Part shown: positions 52,823 through 60,950 of the stretch, piece by piece
Numbering within the stretch: the stretch's first letter is position 1
How the letters are laid out: each line of letters begins with the position of its first letter
Source of the DNA: Alphaproteobacteria bacterium AO1-B
GTDB lineage: Bacteria; Pseudomonadota; Alphaproteobacteria; Rhizobiales; Stappiaceae
Direction of reading: 5' to 3'
Assembly: GCA_001890945.1 (NCBI GenBank)
Contig: MLAX01000005.1
Coordinates: forward strand, 186,001 to 250,000
DNA: 64,000 nucleotides
The notes under the pieces: model-generated
Databases searched by the model: none
Seen by the model: only the letters and a program-made list of their open reading frames with translations
Told to the model about the DNA's origin: nothing
Translations under genes and position numbers: made by a program

Positions 52823-53194
52823 ATGAACGTTTATTTTGCGAGTGCTGGAGGACTGGCCGCCATTGTGTGCCTGATCCATACCTTCTTGGGCGGCAGGGCG
52901 ATTGCCAAGCCGCTTTTGAACGCGCCCGGGCTGCATCCCGTTCCCAAACTCACGACCTACTATTGTTGGCACATCGTCACCATCACACTCGCTGTCATTG
53001 CCGGGATGTTCGGCTATGCGGCGCTCTATTACGGTGGAACGGATCTCGGGTGGGTGGCAACCATACTGACATTCGGCTACTGCGTGCTCGGCCTAGCCGT
53101 CCCGGTCTTCAAGAACCAGGCATTCAAGGATATGCCGCAAGGATGGTTGTTCTTGCCGATCGTCATTCTTGGTGTGTTGGGCGGCAGCCTATGA
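52823..53194 (+). CDS. small membrane protein in TetR operon
   Basis: A 123-residue protein with four hydrophobic segments (YFASAGGLAAIVCLIHTFLGG, TTYYCWHIVTITLAVIAGMFGYAALYY, a third around LGWVATILTFGYCVLGLAV and a short C-terminal one). It contains His residues within membrane segments, but no family I can name with confidence. ATG 52823 follows GGGGA; the longer frame from 52757 would run through the operator. Its stop overlaps the start of the TetR gene (ATGA), so both are made from one message and are probably repressed through the 25-bp palindrome just upstream. Confidence 0.82.
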   Translation: MNVYFASAGGLAAIVCLIHTFLGGRAIAKPLLNAPGLHPVPKLTTYYCWHIVTITLAVIAGMFGYAALYYGGTDLGWVATILTFGYCVLGLAVPVFKNQAFKDMPQGWLFLPIVILGVLGGSL

Positions 53195-53751
53195 CCGAGA
53201 AGAAGCGGTTCGGCAAAGAGGATTGGATCACACTCGGATTTGGGCAACTCGTCAAAGAGGGCATCGGGGGGCTGACCCTCGATGCGCTGTGCCAGACGGC
53301 GTCACGGACCAAAGGCTCTTTTTATCATCACTTCAAGGATCATGAGGCATTCCTGACCGCTTTGGCTCATGCCTGGAAGAAACAAAACACACTTGATGTC
53401 GCCGAAGAAACGCTTGCGAGTGCGCCCGAAGACCAGGCGCGCACGCTGGCGCTGAAGGCGGCTCAACTCGATCATGACCTGGACCGTGCCATGCGCCAGT
53501 TTGCGCAACTCAACCAGACGGCCCGGCAAACCGTACGCGAGGTCGATGATCTCCGAACCCAGTTCATTGTTCAGTTGTATCTTGCTCAAGGGCTGGATGA
53601 TGCCACTGCAAACAGCATCGCGAAAATTGAATACGCTGCCTTTGTCGGCGCTCAGATCATCTGGCCGGAAATGACTGCCGAAGAGCGCCTCAAACTAGAT
53701 CAGCAATTTGCAGACCTTGTCTCTCGCGGCACGAAACAGCCTCAGAAATAG
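53191..53751 (+). CDS. TetR family transcriptional regulator
   Basis: A 186-residue regulator. The N-terminal TetR HTH (about residues 10-55; GIGGLTLDALCQTASRTKGSFYHHFKDHEAFLTAL) is followed by a variable helical ligand domain. The start is ATG 53191, overlapping the stop of the membrane-protein gene by four bases. The 25-bp palindrome before the operon is the probable binding site, giving autoregulation together with the membrane protein. The inducer is unknown. Confidence 0.92.
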   Translation: MTEKKRFGKEDWITLGFGQLVKEGIGGLTLDALCQTASRTKGSFYHHFKDHEAFLTALAHAWKKQNTLDVAEETLASAPEDQARTLALKAAQLDHDLDRAMRQFAQLNQTARQTVREVDDLRTQFIVQLYLAQGLDDATANSIAKIEYAAFVGAQIIWPEMTAEERLKLDQQFADLVSRGTKQPQK

Positions 53752-53882
53752 AGCGGCTTGTCTTCAGCGATCTTTGATAAGTGGATTTACGGACCGGCTT
53801 TGCGCGTTGAGTGTAACCAGTTTTCAAGGACTCGCCCTGTATGAATTGACGATAGTTCCGACATTCAAGACAGAAGATAGAT

Positions 53883-54392
53883 ATGGCTATTTTGCGCCAA
53901 CCCGTTACCGCCGTCGTGATCGCTTTTTGGTTTTGCTTTTGGCTGCTGAACGGCCTCGATAAATTTTTTGCCCGTCAGGACATTGGGTTTGTCCATTGGT
54001 GGGGCAATCACCGCGTCGAAAAGTTCACCATGTATTTTGATCGCCTGGACATCGATCCAGGTTTCGTAACGGCGACGCTCATATTCGCGGGCATTGTCGA
54101 GTTTTTTGCGGCTGCTTTGTTTTTGGTGGCCGGGATCCGGCTTGTCAAAAACCAGCCGGGTGTTGCCTACCGGACCGACCTCGCGATTGCAGTGTCGATC
54201 GCCGTTTTTCTCGGATTTGCAATCTTCGATGTGGTCGTTGGTGACAGGGCTGAGCTGTTGGAGCACTCGACTTATGTCGGTGTGTTGCTGGTTTCTTTCC
54301 TTGCGGTCGCAGCTGAAAGTTTCTTCCAGCACCTCAAGGATCTGGACGGCGACAGCACGATCAACCGCCGCTATCCACCAGAGCCGAATTAA
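53883..54392 (+). CDS. four-segment membrane protein of unknown function
   Basis: A 169-residue membrane protein with about four hydrophobic segments: TAVVIAFWFCFWLLNGLDKFF, then a soluble loop HWWGNHRVEKFTMYFDRLDIDP, then three more, with a short polar tail. The NGLDKFF...HWWGNHR region looks conserved-protein-like, but I do not recognise the family; DoxX-like proteins have a roughly similar layout. The start is ATG 53883, preceded by AGAAGATAGAT. It is convergent with the gamma-glutamyltransferase gene. No functional hint comes from context. Confidence 0.75.
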   Translation: MAILRQPVTAVVIAFWFCFWLLNGLDKFFARQDIGFVHWWGNHRVEKFTMYFDRLDIDPGFVTATLIFAGIVEFFAAALFLVAGIRLVKNQPGVAYRTDLAIAVSIAVFLGFAIFDVVVGDRAELLEHSTYVGVLLVSFLAVAAESFFQHLKDLDGDSTINRRYPPEPN

Positions 54393-54461
54393 TTCTGCAG
54401 AAGCAGCTTGGACCGGAGCGATGAGACCGATGAAATGTCATCGGTCTCCCTCAACCCTGTA

Positions 54462-56210
54462 TCAGTGGCCAGCTGTCAGTGCGCCTTGCCGGCGTGGATC
54501 GGAAGCACCGGCCAGAAGACCGCCCACCTTCATGATTGATTGGGTTGAGCCCATAACATTCTTGACCTCGACCTTGTGGCCACGCGCTTCCAAAAGCCGG
54601 ATCGTGTCCGGGGACAAACCTTCTTCAATTCGAATTTCATCCGGAAACCATTGATGGTGGACGCGTGGTGCGGCCGTTGCCTCGGCGATGTTCATCTGGT
54701 GGTCGATCACATTCAGGATGACCTGCAACGTTGTCGTGATAATCCGGCTGCCGCCTGGTGAGCCGGTGACAAGGAACAGCTTGCCGTCCTTGAACACCAG
54801 TGTCGGGCTCATGGAAGATAGGGGCCGTTTGCCACCTTCGACTGCATTCGCTGTTCCCCCAATCAACCCATAGGCATTCGGTGCGCCGGGTTTTGCGGAG
54901 AAATCATCCAGCTCGTTGTTCAAAAGAACGCCGGTGCCGTCGGCGGTGAGACCAACGCCATAGGAAAAGTTCAGCGTGTAGGTGTTCGAAACTGCATTGC
55001 CGTCCTTGTCGACAACGGAATAATGGGTCGTTTCATTGCTTTCGTAGGGAATGGGGTTGCCAGGTGCAACGTCCTTTGAATCGGTGGCGGTCTCCATATT
55101 GATGGTTTCTGCGAGGCTTGCTGCATAGGCTGGCTCGGTCAGGCCCTTTACCGGAACTTCAGCAAAATCCGGATCTCCGAGATATTTGGACCGGTCGGCG
55201 TAAGCGCGGCGCTTGGCTTCAGCCATGACATGAATTGCATCTGCAGAGTTGGGGCCGAAATCGGCCATCGGGTAGGTCTCCAGCATGTTCAAGATTTGCA
55301 CGATGTGAACGCCGCCGGAGGAGGGGGGCGGCATGGAGGCGATCTCATATCCGCGATAGCCGCCGGTCACCGGATCCCGCCAGACGGGTTTGTAGTCGGC
55401 AAGGTCCGCCGTTGTCATGCTGCCGCCAGATTCTTGAACCTTGGATGCGATCTTTTCGGCAACATCGCCCAGATAAAAACCGGCCGCACCCTTGTCGGCG
55501 ATTAGCCGGAGTGTTGCCGCAAGATCGGTCTGTTTCAGCGTTTCGCCGGGCACATAAGGGATCAGACCAGCCTTGAAGAAGATGGCTGCCGTTGCCGGGT
55601 CTTTGCTCAGCCGGGCGATGCGAGCTGCCAATGAAGCCGAGAGGTCCGGTGTTACTTCAATGCCGTCTTCTGCGAGCGCAATTGCAGGTGCAACCAGGTC
55701 TTCCCACGTCACTTTCCCGCTGCCGTGTTTTTCAAATGCAGCCGCAAAGCCGGCCACTGTGCCTGGAACCCCAATGGCCAATCCCGAAAAACGGGACTTG
55801 TCATTGTCCGGTTCTCCGTCTGGTCCCAGGAACATGTCACGCGTTGCGCCCGCTGGTGCTTTTTCCCGATAATCCAGCGCTTCGGTTTCGCCGGTGTCAG
55901 CCTTGTGGATCATCATGAAGCCGCCGCCACCAAGGTTGCCGGCACGGGGCAAGGTCACCGCCAAGGCAAACCCGGTTGCGATCGCTGCGTCGACCGCGTT
56001 GCCGCCTTTTTCAAGAACACTGACACCCACCCGGGTGGCGACGGCTTCCTGGCTCGCCACCATACCGTTGGCAGCCGTGACCGGGTGATAGCGGTCCTTT
56101 CCGGAATAGATCGGCGTTTCTTGAGCAACAGTCGGCGCGCCCGCGCCAATGGCCAGCGCAAAGCTCAGGCTTACCGCCGTCGCCGCGCGGATCAGGCTTT
56201 GGTGAATCAT
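54462..56210 (-). CDS. ggt: gamma-glutamyltransferase
   Basis: A 582-residue periplasmic Ntn-hydrolase that cleaves or transfers the gamma-glutamyl group of glutathione. A signal peptide (ending PTVAQE) is followed by a large subunit with the glutamate-binding Arg in ALDYREKAPAGATRDMF. Autocleavage occurs before Thr395 in NETTHYSVVDKDGNAVSNTYTLN, the nucleophile of the small subunit. The downstream PLSSMSPTLVFKDG and GSPGGSRIITTTLQVILN motifs complete the site. It stands alone, convergent with the membrane protein at 53883. Confidence 0.96.
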   Translation of the reverse strand: MIHQSLIRAATAVSLSFALAIGAGAPTVAQETPIYSGKDRYHPVTAANGMVASQEAVATRVGVSVLEKGGNAVDAAIATGFALAVTLPRAGNLGGGGFMMIHKADTGETEALDYREKAPAGATRDMFLGPDGEPDNDKSRFSGLAIGVPGTVAGFAAAFEKHGSGKVTWEDLVAPAIALAEDGIEVTPDLSASLAARIARLSKDPATAAIFFKAGLIPYVPGETLKQTDLAATLRLIADKGAAGFYLGDVAEKIASKVQESGGSMTTADLADYKPVWRDPVTGGYRGYEIASMPPPSSGGVHIVQILNMLETYPMADFGPNSADAIHVMAEAKRRAYADRSKYLGDPDFAEVPVKGLTEPAYAASLAETINMETATDSKDVAPGNPIPYESNETTHYSVVDKDGNAVSNTYTLNFSYGVGLTADGTGVLLNNELDDFSAKPGAPNAYGLIGGTANAVEGGKRPLSSMSPTLVFKDGKLFLVTGSPGGSRIITTTLQVILNVIDHQMNIAEATAAPRVHHQWFPDEIRIEEGLSPDTIRLLEARGHKVEVKNVMGSTQSIMKVGGLLAGASDPRRQGALTAGH

Positions 56211-56393
56211 CCAGATCTCCGATTATCTTATAGGTTTTCAACTTCAGACTGTGGACGAGGATGCCGGATGCGGCAATGGGGTTTTCTGAAAAGTTGCAGA
56301 CAGGCTCATGAGCGTGATTTGATGCAGGACAAGGAAGAGGCCGGTTCGATCAGACAGACTGCGAACCGTGATTGAGATGTGGAGACAGCGAAA

Positions 56394-56741
56394 ATGGTTG
56401 AACGGTCCAAAATGTGGCGGAGAGGTTTTCAAGCGCTCGGTTTGGGCTTCAGCCTAGCGGCCGTCGCTCCTATGTCGTCGGCGGTTGCGGCCGATGTCGC
56501 CGCAGGAAAAGACTTGGCGCTTCAATGGTGTGCGTTCTGCCATCTCGTTTCCAACGATCAGGCGACGGCGTCCAGTGTGTCGTTGCCGAGTTTTTATGAC
56601 ATGGCCAAGGATCAGAGTTGGGATGCATCGAAACTTGCGACCTTTCTCGCCAATCCCCATCCGCAAATGCCAAACATGACACTCGGCAACATCGAGATTG
56701 CCAATCTCGCCGGGTATATTCAGTCGTTGGCAAACGAATAA
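56394..56741 (+). CDS. small class I cytochrome c
   Basis: A 115-residue secreted mono-heme cytochrome. A signal sequence (about residues 8-33, with Arg-Arg near its start) precedes the heme-binding CAFCH (Cys46, Cys49, His50). The likely axial Met lies in PHPQMPNM, near residue 90. ATG 56394 has GGAG 9 bases upstream. It is divergent from ggt and convergent with the EEP-family gene. The redox partner is unknown. Confidence 0.92.
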   Translation: MVERSKMWRRGFQALGLGFSLAAVAPMSSAVAADVAAGKDLALQWCAFCHLVSNDQATASSVSLPSFYDMAKDQSWDASKLATFLANPHPQMPNMTLGNIEIANLAGYIQSLANE

Positions 56742-56750
56742 CCGAACCTC

Positions 56751-57725
56751 TTACGACATGTCGAAGTCCACGCACATTGCGGCGTGGTAGGAGCCGGCAT
56801 AATCGGGATCGTCACCTTCGAGGATCTCATCCGGCAGAGCCGCGTTGAAGACCTTGATGTGCGCAACCCGGTCCGTCATGGAGCGGCTCGCAAGAACATG
56901 GTCCAGGGTTTGGGCCCGGCCATTGTGAAGTACGGTTTTCCGCTGCTCCAAAGGAAGGGCTGCATCCAGTTGATAAAGCTGCCGGTAGCCAAGGTCCGGG
57001 ACGCCGGTATCGTGCGGGTCCGCCCGCAATAGCCGCAGCGCCCGGGTTTCGCCGGTTGCATTGAAGTCGCCGGTCAGAATGATCTGGGCGTCCGGATCCT
57101 CATCGAACAGAGCCTCCGCCCCAAGCCGGAGTTCAAGCGCTTGTGTAGTCTGTTTCAAGACCGACAGATGATAGCCTTCTGCCCAGGCAGAGACGGAGGC
57201 CCAATTGTGATCCGCGTCTTTGCCGCCGCGGATTTGGGCTGCAATGGGCGCGCGCAGATGCACGTTGAACACGTGCAAGGGGCGCCCTTTGCCCAAGTCG
57301 ATTTGAAGCTGCTGAACCGGTCGGTCGAAAGCAGTCGCCTGTGGTTCGTCATATTCGGGATCGGCAGTTCCCGGCCGCCAAAGTGGCGGCTCCGCGTGGC
57401 GGTGATAAAGACTTTCTCCTGAAAGAACCGGATACCGCGAAAGCACAACGAGATTGTGCCGGTCGCCGGGCCCTTTGCCGGAGGGGCGTAAGCTGCCAGA
57501 CAATGAAAAGTCCTGATAGGGCGTGCCTTCAATCAGACGCTCCAGATCGTGAAACTGCCGGCTGGATTGGCCCTTGATTTTTTGGGCGTTGACTTCCTGA
57601 AGACATAAGATGTCAGCCTCGAGCTCCAGAAGCTTTGGCCTCAGAGCGTCGATCCGCCGGGCGAGCAGATCTTCATCGATCCTGTCTGTGCCAAAGGATT
57701 CCAGATTAAAGGTCGCAAGTTTCAT
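56751..57725 (-). CDS. endonuclease/exonuclease/phosphatase family protein
   Basis: A 324-residue metal-dependent hydrolase of the EEP fold. It has ATFNLESFG at the N-terminus, ADILCLQEVNA with the metal Glu, VFNVHLRAP, and the catalytic LTGDFNATGE; TLDHVLAS supplies the late Asp-His. Substrates in the family range from DNA to phosphoesters and lipids, and nothing in the context narrows this. No signal peptide is seen, so it is cytoplasmic. The gene begins at MKLATFNLESFG, well separated from its right neighbour. Confidence 0.92.
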   Translation of the reverse strand: MKLATFNLESFGTDRIDEDLLARRIDALRPKLLELEADILCLQEVNAQKIKGQSSRQFHDLERLIEGTPYQDFSLSGSLRPSGKGPGDRHNLVVLSRYPVLSGESLYHRHAEPPLWRPGTADPEYDEPQATAFDRPVQQLQIDLGKGRPLHVFNVHLRAPIAAQIRGGKDADHNWASVSAWAEGYHLSVLKQTTQALELRLGAEALFDEDPDAQIILTGDFNATGETRALRLLRADPHDTGVPDLGYRQLYQLDAALPLEQRKTVLHNGRAQTLDHVLASRSMTDRVAHIKVFNAALPDEILEGDDPDYAGSYHAAMCVDFDMS

Positions 57726-57830
57726 GCCGCCGCCGCAGTCGATCTGGTCAAGGTGGGAGCAGCATAGCGTCCTGTCACAGGTGGTGATAGAGACTGCGAT
57801 CTATAGAGTGAATTGGAACGGAACTTGGAT

Positions 57831-58223
57831 ATGGCGGATACGGATTGCCCCTGTGGATCTGGAACAGCATTTTCGGCCTGTTGCAGTCCTTATCTGGAGG
57901 GACGCCAAACGCCAAAGACCGCAGAGGCTTTGATGCGGTCGCGTTACTCAGCATACGTGCGTGAGAACATTGCGTATCTGAAAGAGACACTTTGGCCGAA
58001 ATATCAGGCAGGGTTCGATTTTGCGGCGACGGCCCGGTGGGCGTCGGAAAACCACTGGACGGGCTTGAGCGTTCTTGAGACCGGCAAAGGAAGCGAAGCC
58101 GATCGCGACGGGACGGTGCTCTTTGAAGCGAAGTATCTGTCCGGCGGAACACTGCACACCCACCGGGAAAACAGCCGGTTCCGGAAAAAATCCGGCCGCT
58201 GGTATTATTTGGAAGCGATCTGA
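57831..58223 (+). CDS. YchJ family SEC-C motif protein
   Basis: A 130-residue protein with an N-terminal SEC-C-type zinc motif (CPCGSGTAFSACC) followed by a YchJ/NTF2-like domain: EALMRSRYSAYVRENIAYLKETLWP, then FEAKYLSGG and the closing RWYYLEA. The role in bacteria is unknown. The start is ATG 57831, although the frame is open to 57813 with a second ATG; the shorter form matches the family. It is convergent with the SDR gene and separated from it by a short imperfect hairpin. Confidence 0.92.
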   Translation: MADTDCPCGSGTAFSACCSPYLEGRQTPKTAEALMRSRYSAYVRENIAYLKETLWPKYQAGFDFAATARWASENHWTGLSVLETGKGSEADRDGTVLFEAKYLSGGTLHTHRENSRFRKKSGRWYYLEAI

Positions 58224-58227
58224 AAAC

Positions 58228-58262
58228 AGGGCCACCCGATTTGGGCAGCCCTTTATGTTTCA
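58228..58262. terminator. imperfect hairpin between convergent genes
   Basis: AGGGC-CA-CCC pairs with GGG-CA-GCCCT across a 5-base loop, and TTTATGTTT follows. It lies just after the YchJ-like stop. The internal bulge makes it a weaker terminator than others in the window. Confidence 0.45.
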
Positions 58263-58270
58263 GTTGACGC

Positions 58271-59038
58271 TTAGCACCGGCCGGCCATGACACCGCCGTC
58301 AACGTCCCAGATTGCTCCGGTCACCCAACCGGCCTGATCGGAGAGAAGGAAATCCACGGCTGCGGCAACATCGTCCGCCGTTCCGATCCGTCCGATCGGA
58401 TGGAATGCGTCGAAGCCGTCCTTCAGAGTTTGCGTGATCTGGTCCTCCGGGATAAACGCGCCATAAATCGGCGTTTCGACAACAGCCGGGGCAACGGCAT
58501 TAACCCGGACCCCATGATCTCCAAGCTCCATGGCCAAATGCTGTGTGAGAGCGTGCAAGCCGGCCTTTGCCATGGAGTAGGCGGAAGACGGCGTCGCCTT
58601 CACAGCCTGGTGTGCCCACATCGAGCCAAGATTGACGATAGATCCGGCTTCGCGCTCCACCATTTTTCGCGCAACGGCCTGAGTGATCTGAAACGTGCCG
58701 CGGTTGAAGGCGTGATAGAGGTCGTAGTCCTCCGGTGAGTGATCGAGGAACGGTTTTGGGCTGAAGGCACCGGCTGCATTGACCAGATATCCGATCGGTG
58801 TTTGCAGATCTTCAATACGCTCAACAAGCTCAGCAACGTCGTTTTGATCGGTCACATCAGCTTGCCATGTTTGAACATTGACCTCGTATGCAGCTTCAAT
58901 CTCTGCCTTTGCGGTTGAGAGTTTGTCCGCGTTCCGCCCGATGAGAACAAGAGGCACGTTCCTGGCGGCCAGCCGTTTCGCAGTTGCAAGGCCCATGCCG
59001 GACGTTCCGCCTTGAATGATTGCTACGGTCTCTGTCAT
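58271..59038 (-). CDS. SDR family oxidoreductase
   Basis: A 255-residue short-chain dehydrogenase. The nucleotide motif IQGGTSGMG replaces the usual TG-x3-G-x-G first residue, followed by [12 protein letters not shown], the Ser in [10 protein letters not shown], and Tyr-x3-Lys in YSMAK; it ends [14 protein letters not shown]. It looks catalytically complete, but the substrate is unknown. It is divergent from a TetR regulator, and two copies of a near-identical 16-bp operator lie in the gap, so it is the probable regulated gene. Confidence 0.93.
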   Translation of the reverse strand: MTETVAIIQGGTSGMGLATAKRLAARNVPLVLIGRNADKLSTAKAEIEAAYEVNVQTWQADVTDQNDVAELVERIEDLQTPIGYLVNAAGAFSPKPFLDHSPEDYDLYHAFNRGTFQITQAVARKMVEREAGSIVNLGSMWAHQAVKATPSSAYSMAKAGLHALTQHLAMELGDHGVRVNAVAPAVVETPIYGAFIPEDQITQTLKDGFDAFHPIGRIGTADDVAAAVDFLLSDQAGWVTGAIWDVDGGVMAGRC

Positions 59039-59060
59039 TTCAGCTTCTCCATGATATCTA

Positions 59061-59140
59061 TCTACTGATAGGTAGAATACGATGACCGGGATATCGGGAT
59101 TGCAGAAGCTTGTGTCAAGGCCTATCTACTGATTGATAGA
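59061..59140. promoter_or_regulatory. twin TetR-type operators between SDR and TetR genes
   Basis: TCTACTGATAGGTAGA at 59061-59076 and TCTACTGATTGATAGA at 59125-59140 share 14 of 16 bases and each forms an inverted repeat (TCTAC-N6-GTAGA type). They sit 22 bases before the SDR start and 13 bases before the TetR start, so one protein could repress both directions. Confidence 0.8.
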
Positions 59141-59153
59141 TACTGAGGGTGCT

Positions 59154-59717
59154 ATGAGCCGGAATGCTGCCGAAACAGAAGGAAAAATTTTGGACCTCGC
59201 CGAGAGCCTCATTCGCAAGAATGGCTATAACGGTGTGAGTTTCCGCGACCTGGCGTCCGGCGTTGGGGTGAAAAGCTCAAGTGTCCATTATTATTTCCCG
59301 ACGAAAGAAGATCTCGGCGCGAAGGTGGCGCGCCGCTATACGGACCGTTTCTTAAATGCGCTCGGTGATCATGAAGACGGGCCAGTGACCGTGTCTGAAA
59401 TAGTTAAAAAGCTTCACGGCCTGTTTGTCTCCGCGCTTGGTTCAGATGGGCAAATGTGTCTTTGCGGAATTCTGGCAGCAGAATCCGCGGGGCTGCCGGA
59501 AAGTGTTGTCTCTGAAGCCAAGTCGTTTTTTGATCGTGTTTCAGAGTGGATGACCGTGAGCCTGAGCAGAACCGAATGGGCCCAAAATCGGTCAGAAGAA
59601 GAGATCAAGGCGCAGGCCTTGTCAGCTCTGGCACTTCTTGAGGGGGGCATGATCATTGCGCGGGTTCGAAATGACCCGGCACTCCTGACAACGCTGAGAC
59701 CGCAGCTCGCAAGGTGA
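59154..59717 (+). CDS. TetR family transcriptional regulator
   Basis: A 187-residue regulator with a TetR HTH at about residues 5-55 (NGYNGVSFRDLASGVGVKSSSVHYYFPTKEDLG) and a helical ligand domain containing MCLCGILAAESAGLP, typical of the LmrA/YxaF-like C-terminal family. ATG 59154 is preferred because GAGGG lies 4 bases upstream and the longer start at 59133 falls inside an operator. It is divergent from the SDR gene, with two operators in the gap. The RND efflux genes downstream (125 bases) could also be under its control, but no copy of the operator was seen before them. Confidence 0.92.
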   Translation: MSRNAAETEGKILDLAESLIRKNGYNGVSFRDLASGVGVKSSSVHYYFPTKEDLGAKVARRYTDRFLNALGDHEDGPVTVSEIVKKLHGLFVSALGSDGQMCLCGILAAESAGLPESVVSEAKSFFDRVSEWMTVSLSRTEWAQNRSEEEIKAQALSALALLEGGMIIARVRNDPALLTTLRPQLAR

Positions 59718-59841
59718 TCCATTGAGATGGATGGCGTGCCTGCCTAGTAATTCCGTGGTGCTTCCTGAGTCGTTTATTTGACCGGTCTGCAAATGGGTGC
59801 AAGTCTAGGTTCAAGCCGCCAAACGGCAGGAGCCTGACTTC

Positions 59842-60936
59842 ATGAAGTTTTTCGCCTCAGCTTTCGTTTTTTCTATTTTCGCAATTGGTTTAATCCCGGC
59901 TCACGCCGACGATCCGGCGCCGGCGGTTCTGGTGGAGCGTGCGTCCAACACCAAGCCCGGAATGGCCGATGTTTATGTTGGCCGCGTCGCAGCCGTGAGC
60001 ACCGTCAAAGTGGAAGCGCGGGTCGAAGGCGTTCTGGAAAGCCAGAAATTCACCGATGGGGGGCTTGTCAAAAAGGGCGATGTGCTCTTCCAGATCGAAA
60101 AGGATCTCTATCAGGCGAGCGCCGACAAGGCACAGGCGACCTTGGACGGAGCGAAGGCCACTGCCCTGAACAGCAAGATCAACCTCGACCGGCAAAAACA
60201 GCTGCTGGACCGGGGCGATGTTTCGCAGGCGGTCTACGATTCAGCTGAAGCGGATTACAAGGGTGATCAAGCTGCAGTGGGAGAGGCTCAAGCAGATCTT
60301 GATACAGCCAAAATCAATCTGGGCTTCACGACGATCACCAGTCCGATCGATGGCCGGATCTCCGACTCACCCGTCGATGTGGGCAACCTCATAACGTCGA
60401 ACACTGGCGTTCTCGCGACGATCACCAGCATAGACCCGATCCATGTGAAGTTTTTTATCAGTGAACGGGACCTGATCCTGAAGCGTCAGGAAGGGCTCGT
60501 CTCTGAGAACTCTTCGACACTTGATGTGAAACTGCAGCTCTCAGATGGCGCCAGTTACCCGGTTGCCGGGAAGATCGACTACATCAGCAACGAAGTCGAA
60601 ACATCCACCGACACGGTTGAAATGCGCGCCGCATTTGACAACAAGGATGCCCTTCTGGTGCCCGGCCAAGTGGTTAACGTGACATTCGAGGACCCGAATG
60701 CAAGCGAAGTTGTCGTTGTTCCGCAAACGGCAATTCAGCTCGATGCAAAGGGGCACTTTGTGTTTGTCGTTGGAAAAGACGATGTCGTTGAACGGCGGGA
60801 TGTGACCCTCGGCAATCAGATCGGGCGGGATTGGGTTGTCAGCAAAGGCCTGAAGGCCGGAGATCCGGTGGTCATCCAGGGTCTGCAGAAGATCCATGAG
60901 GGCGTCAAAGTCAGCCCGACTGAAACGCAATCCTGA
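59842..60936 (+). CDS. RND efflux periplasmic adaptor subunit
   Basis: A 364-residue membrane-fusion protein that links an RND pump to an outer-membrane channel. A signal peptide (ending PAHAD) is followed by the barrel-sandwich hybrid half (VEARVEGVLESQKFTDGGLVKKGDVLFQIE), an alpha-helical hairpin (about residues 90-155), the second lipoyl half (TTITSPIDGRISDSPVDVGNLI), then beta-barrel and membrane-proximal domains. There is no lipobox Cys. The permease gene follows 14 bases after the stop. No TolC-like gene is in the window. Confidence 0.94.
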   Translation: MKFFASAFVFSIFAIGLIPAHADDPAPAVLVERASNTKPGMADVYVGRVAAVSTVKVEARVEGVLESQKFTDGGLVKKGDVLFQIEKDLYQASADKAQATLDGAKATALNSKINLDRQKQLLDRGDVSQAVYDSAEADYKGDQAAVGEAQADLDTAKINLGFTTITSPIDGRISDSPVDVGNLITSNTGVLATITSIDPIHVKFFISERDLILKRQEGLVSENSSTLDVKLQLSDGASYPVAGKIDYISNEVETSTDTVEMRAAFDNKDALLVPGQVVNVTFEDPNASEVVVVPQTAIQLDAKGHFVFVVGKDDVVERRDVTLGNQIGRDWVVSKGLKAGDPVVIQGLQKIHEGVKVSPTETQS

Positions 60937-60950
60937 ACCGGGGCGGTCCG

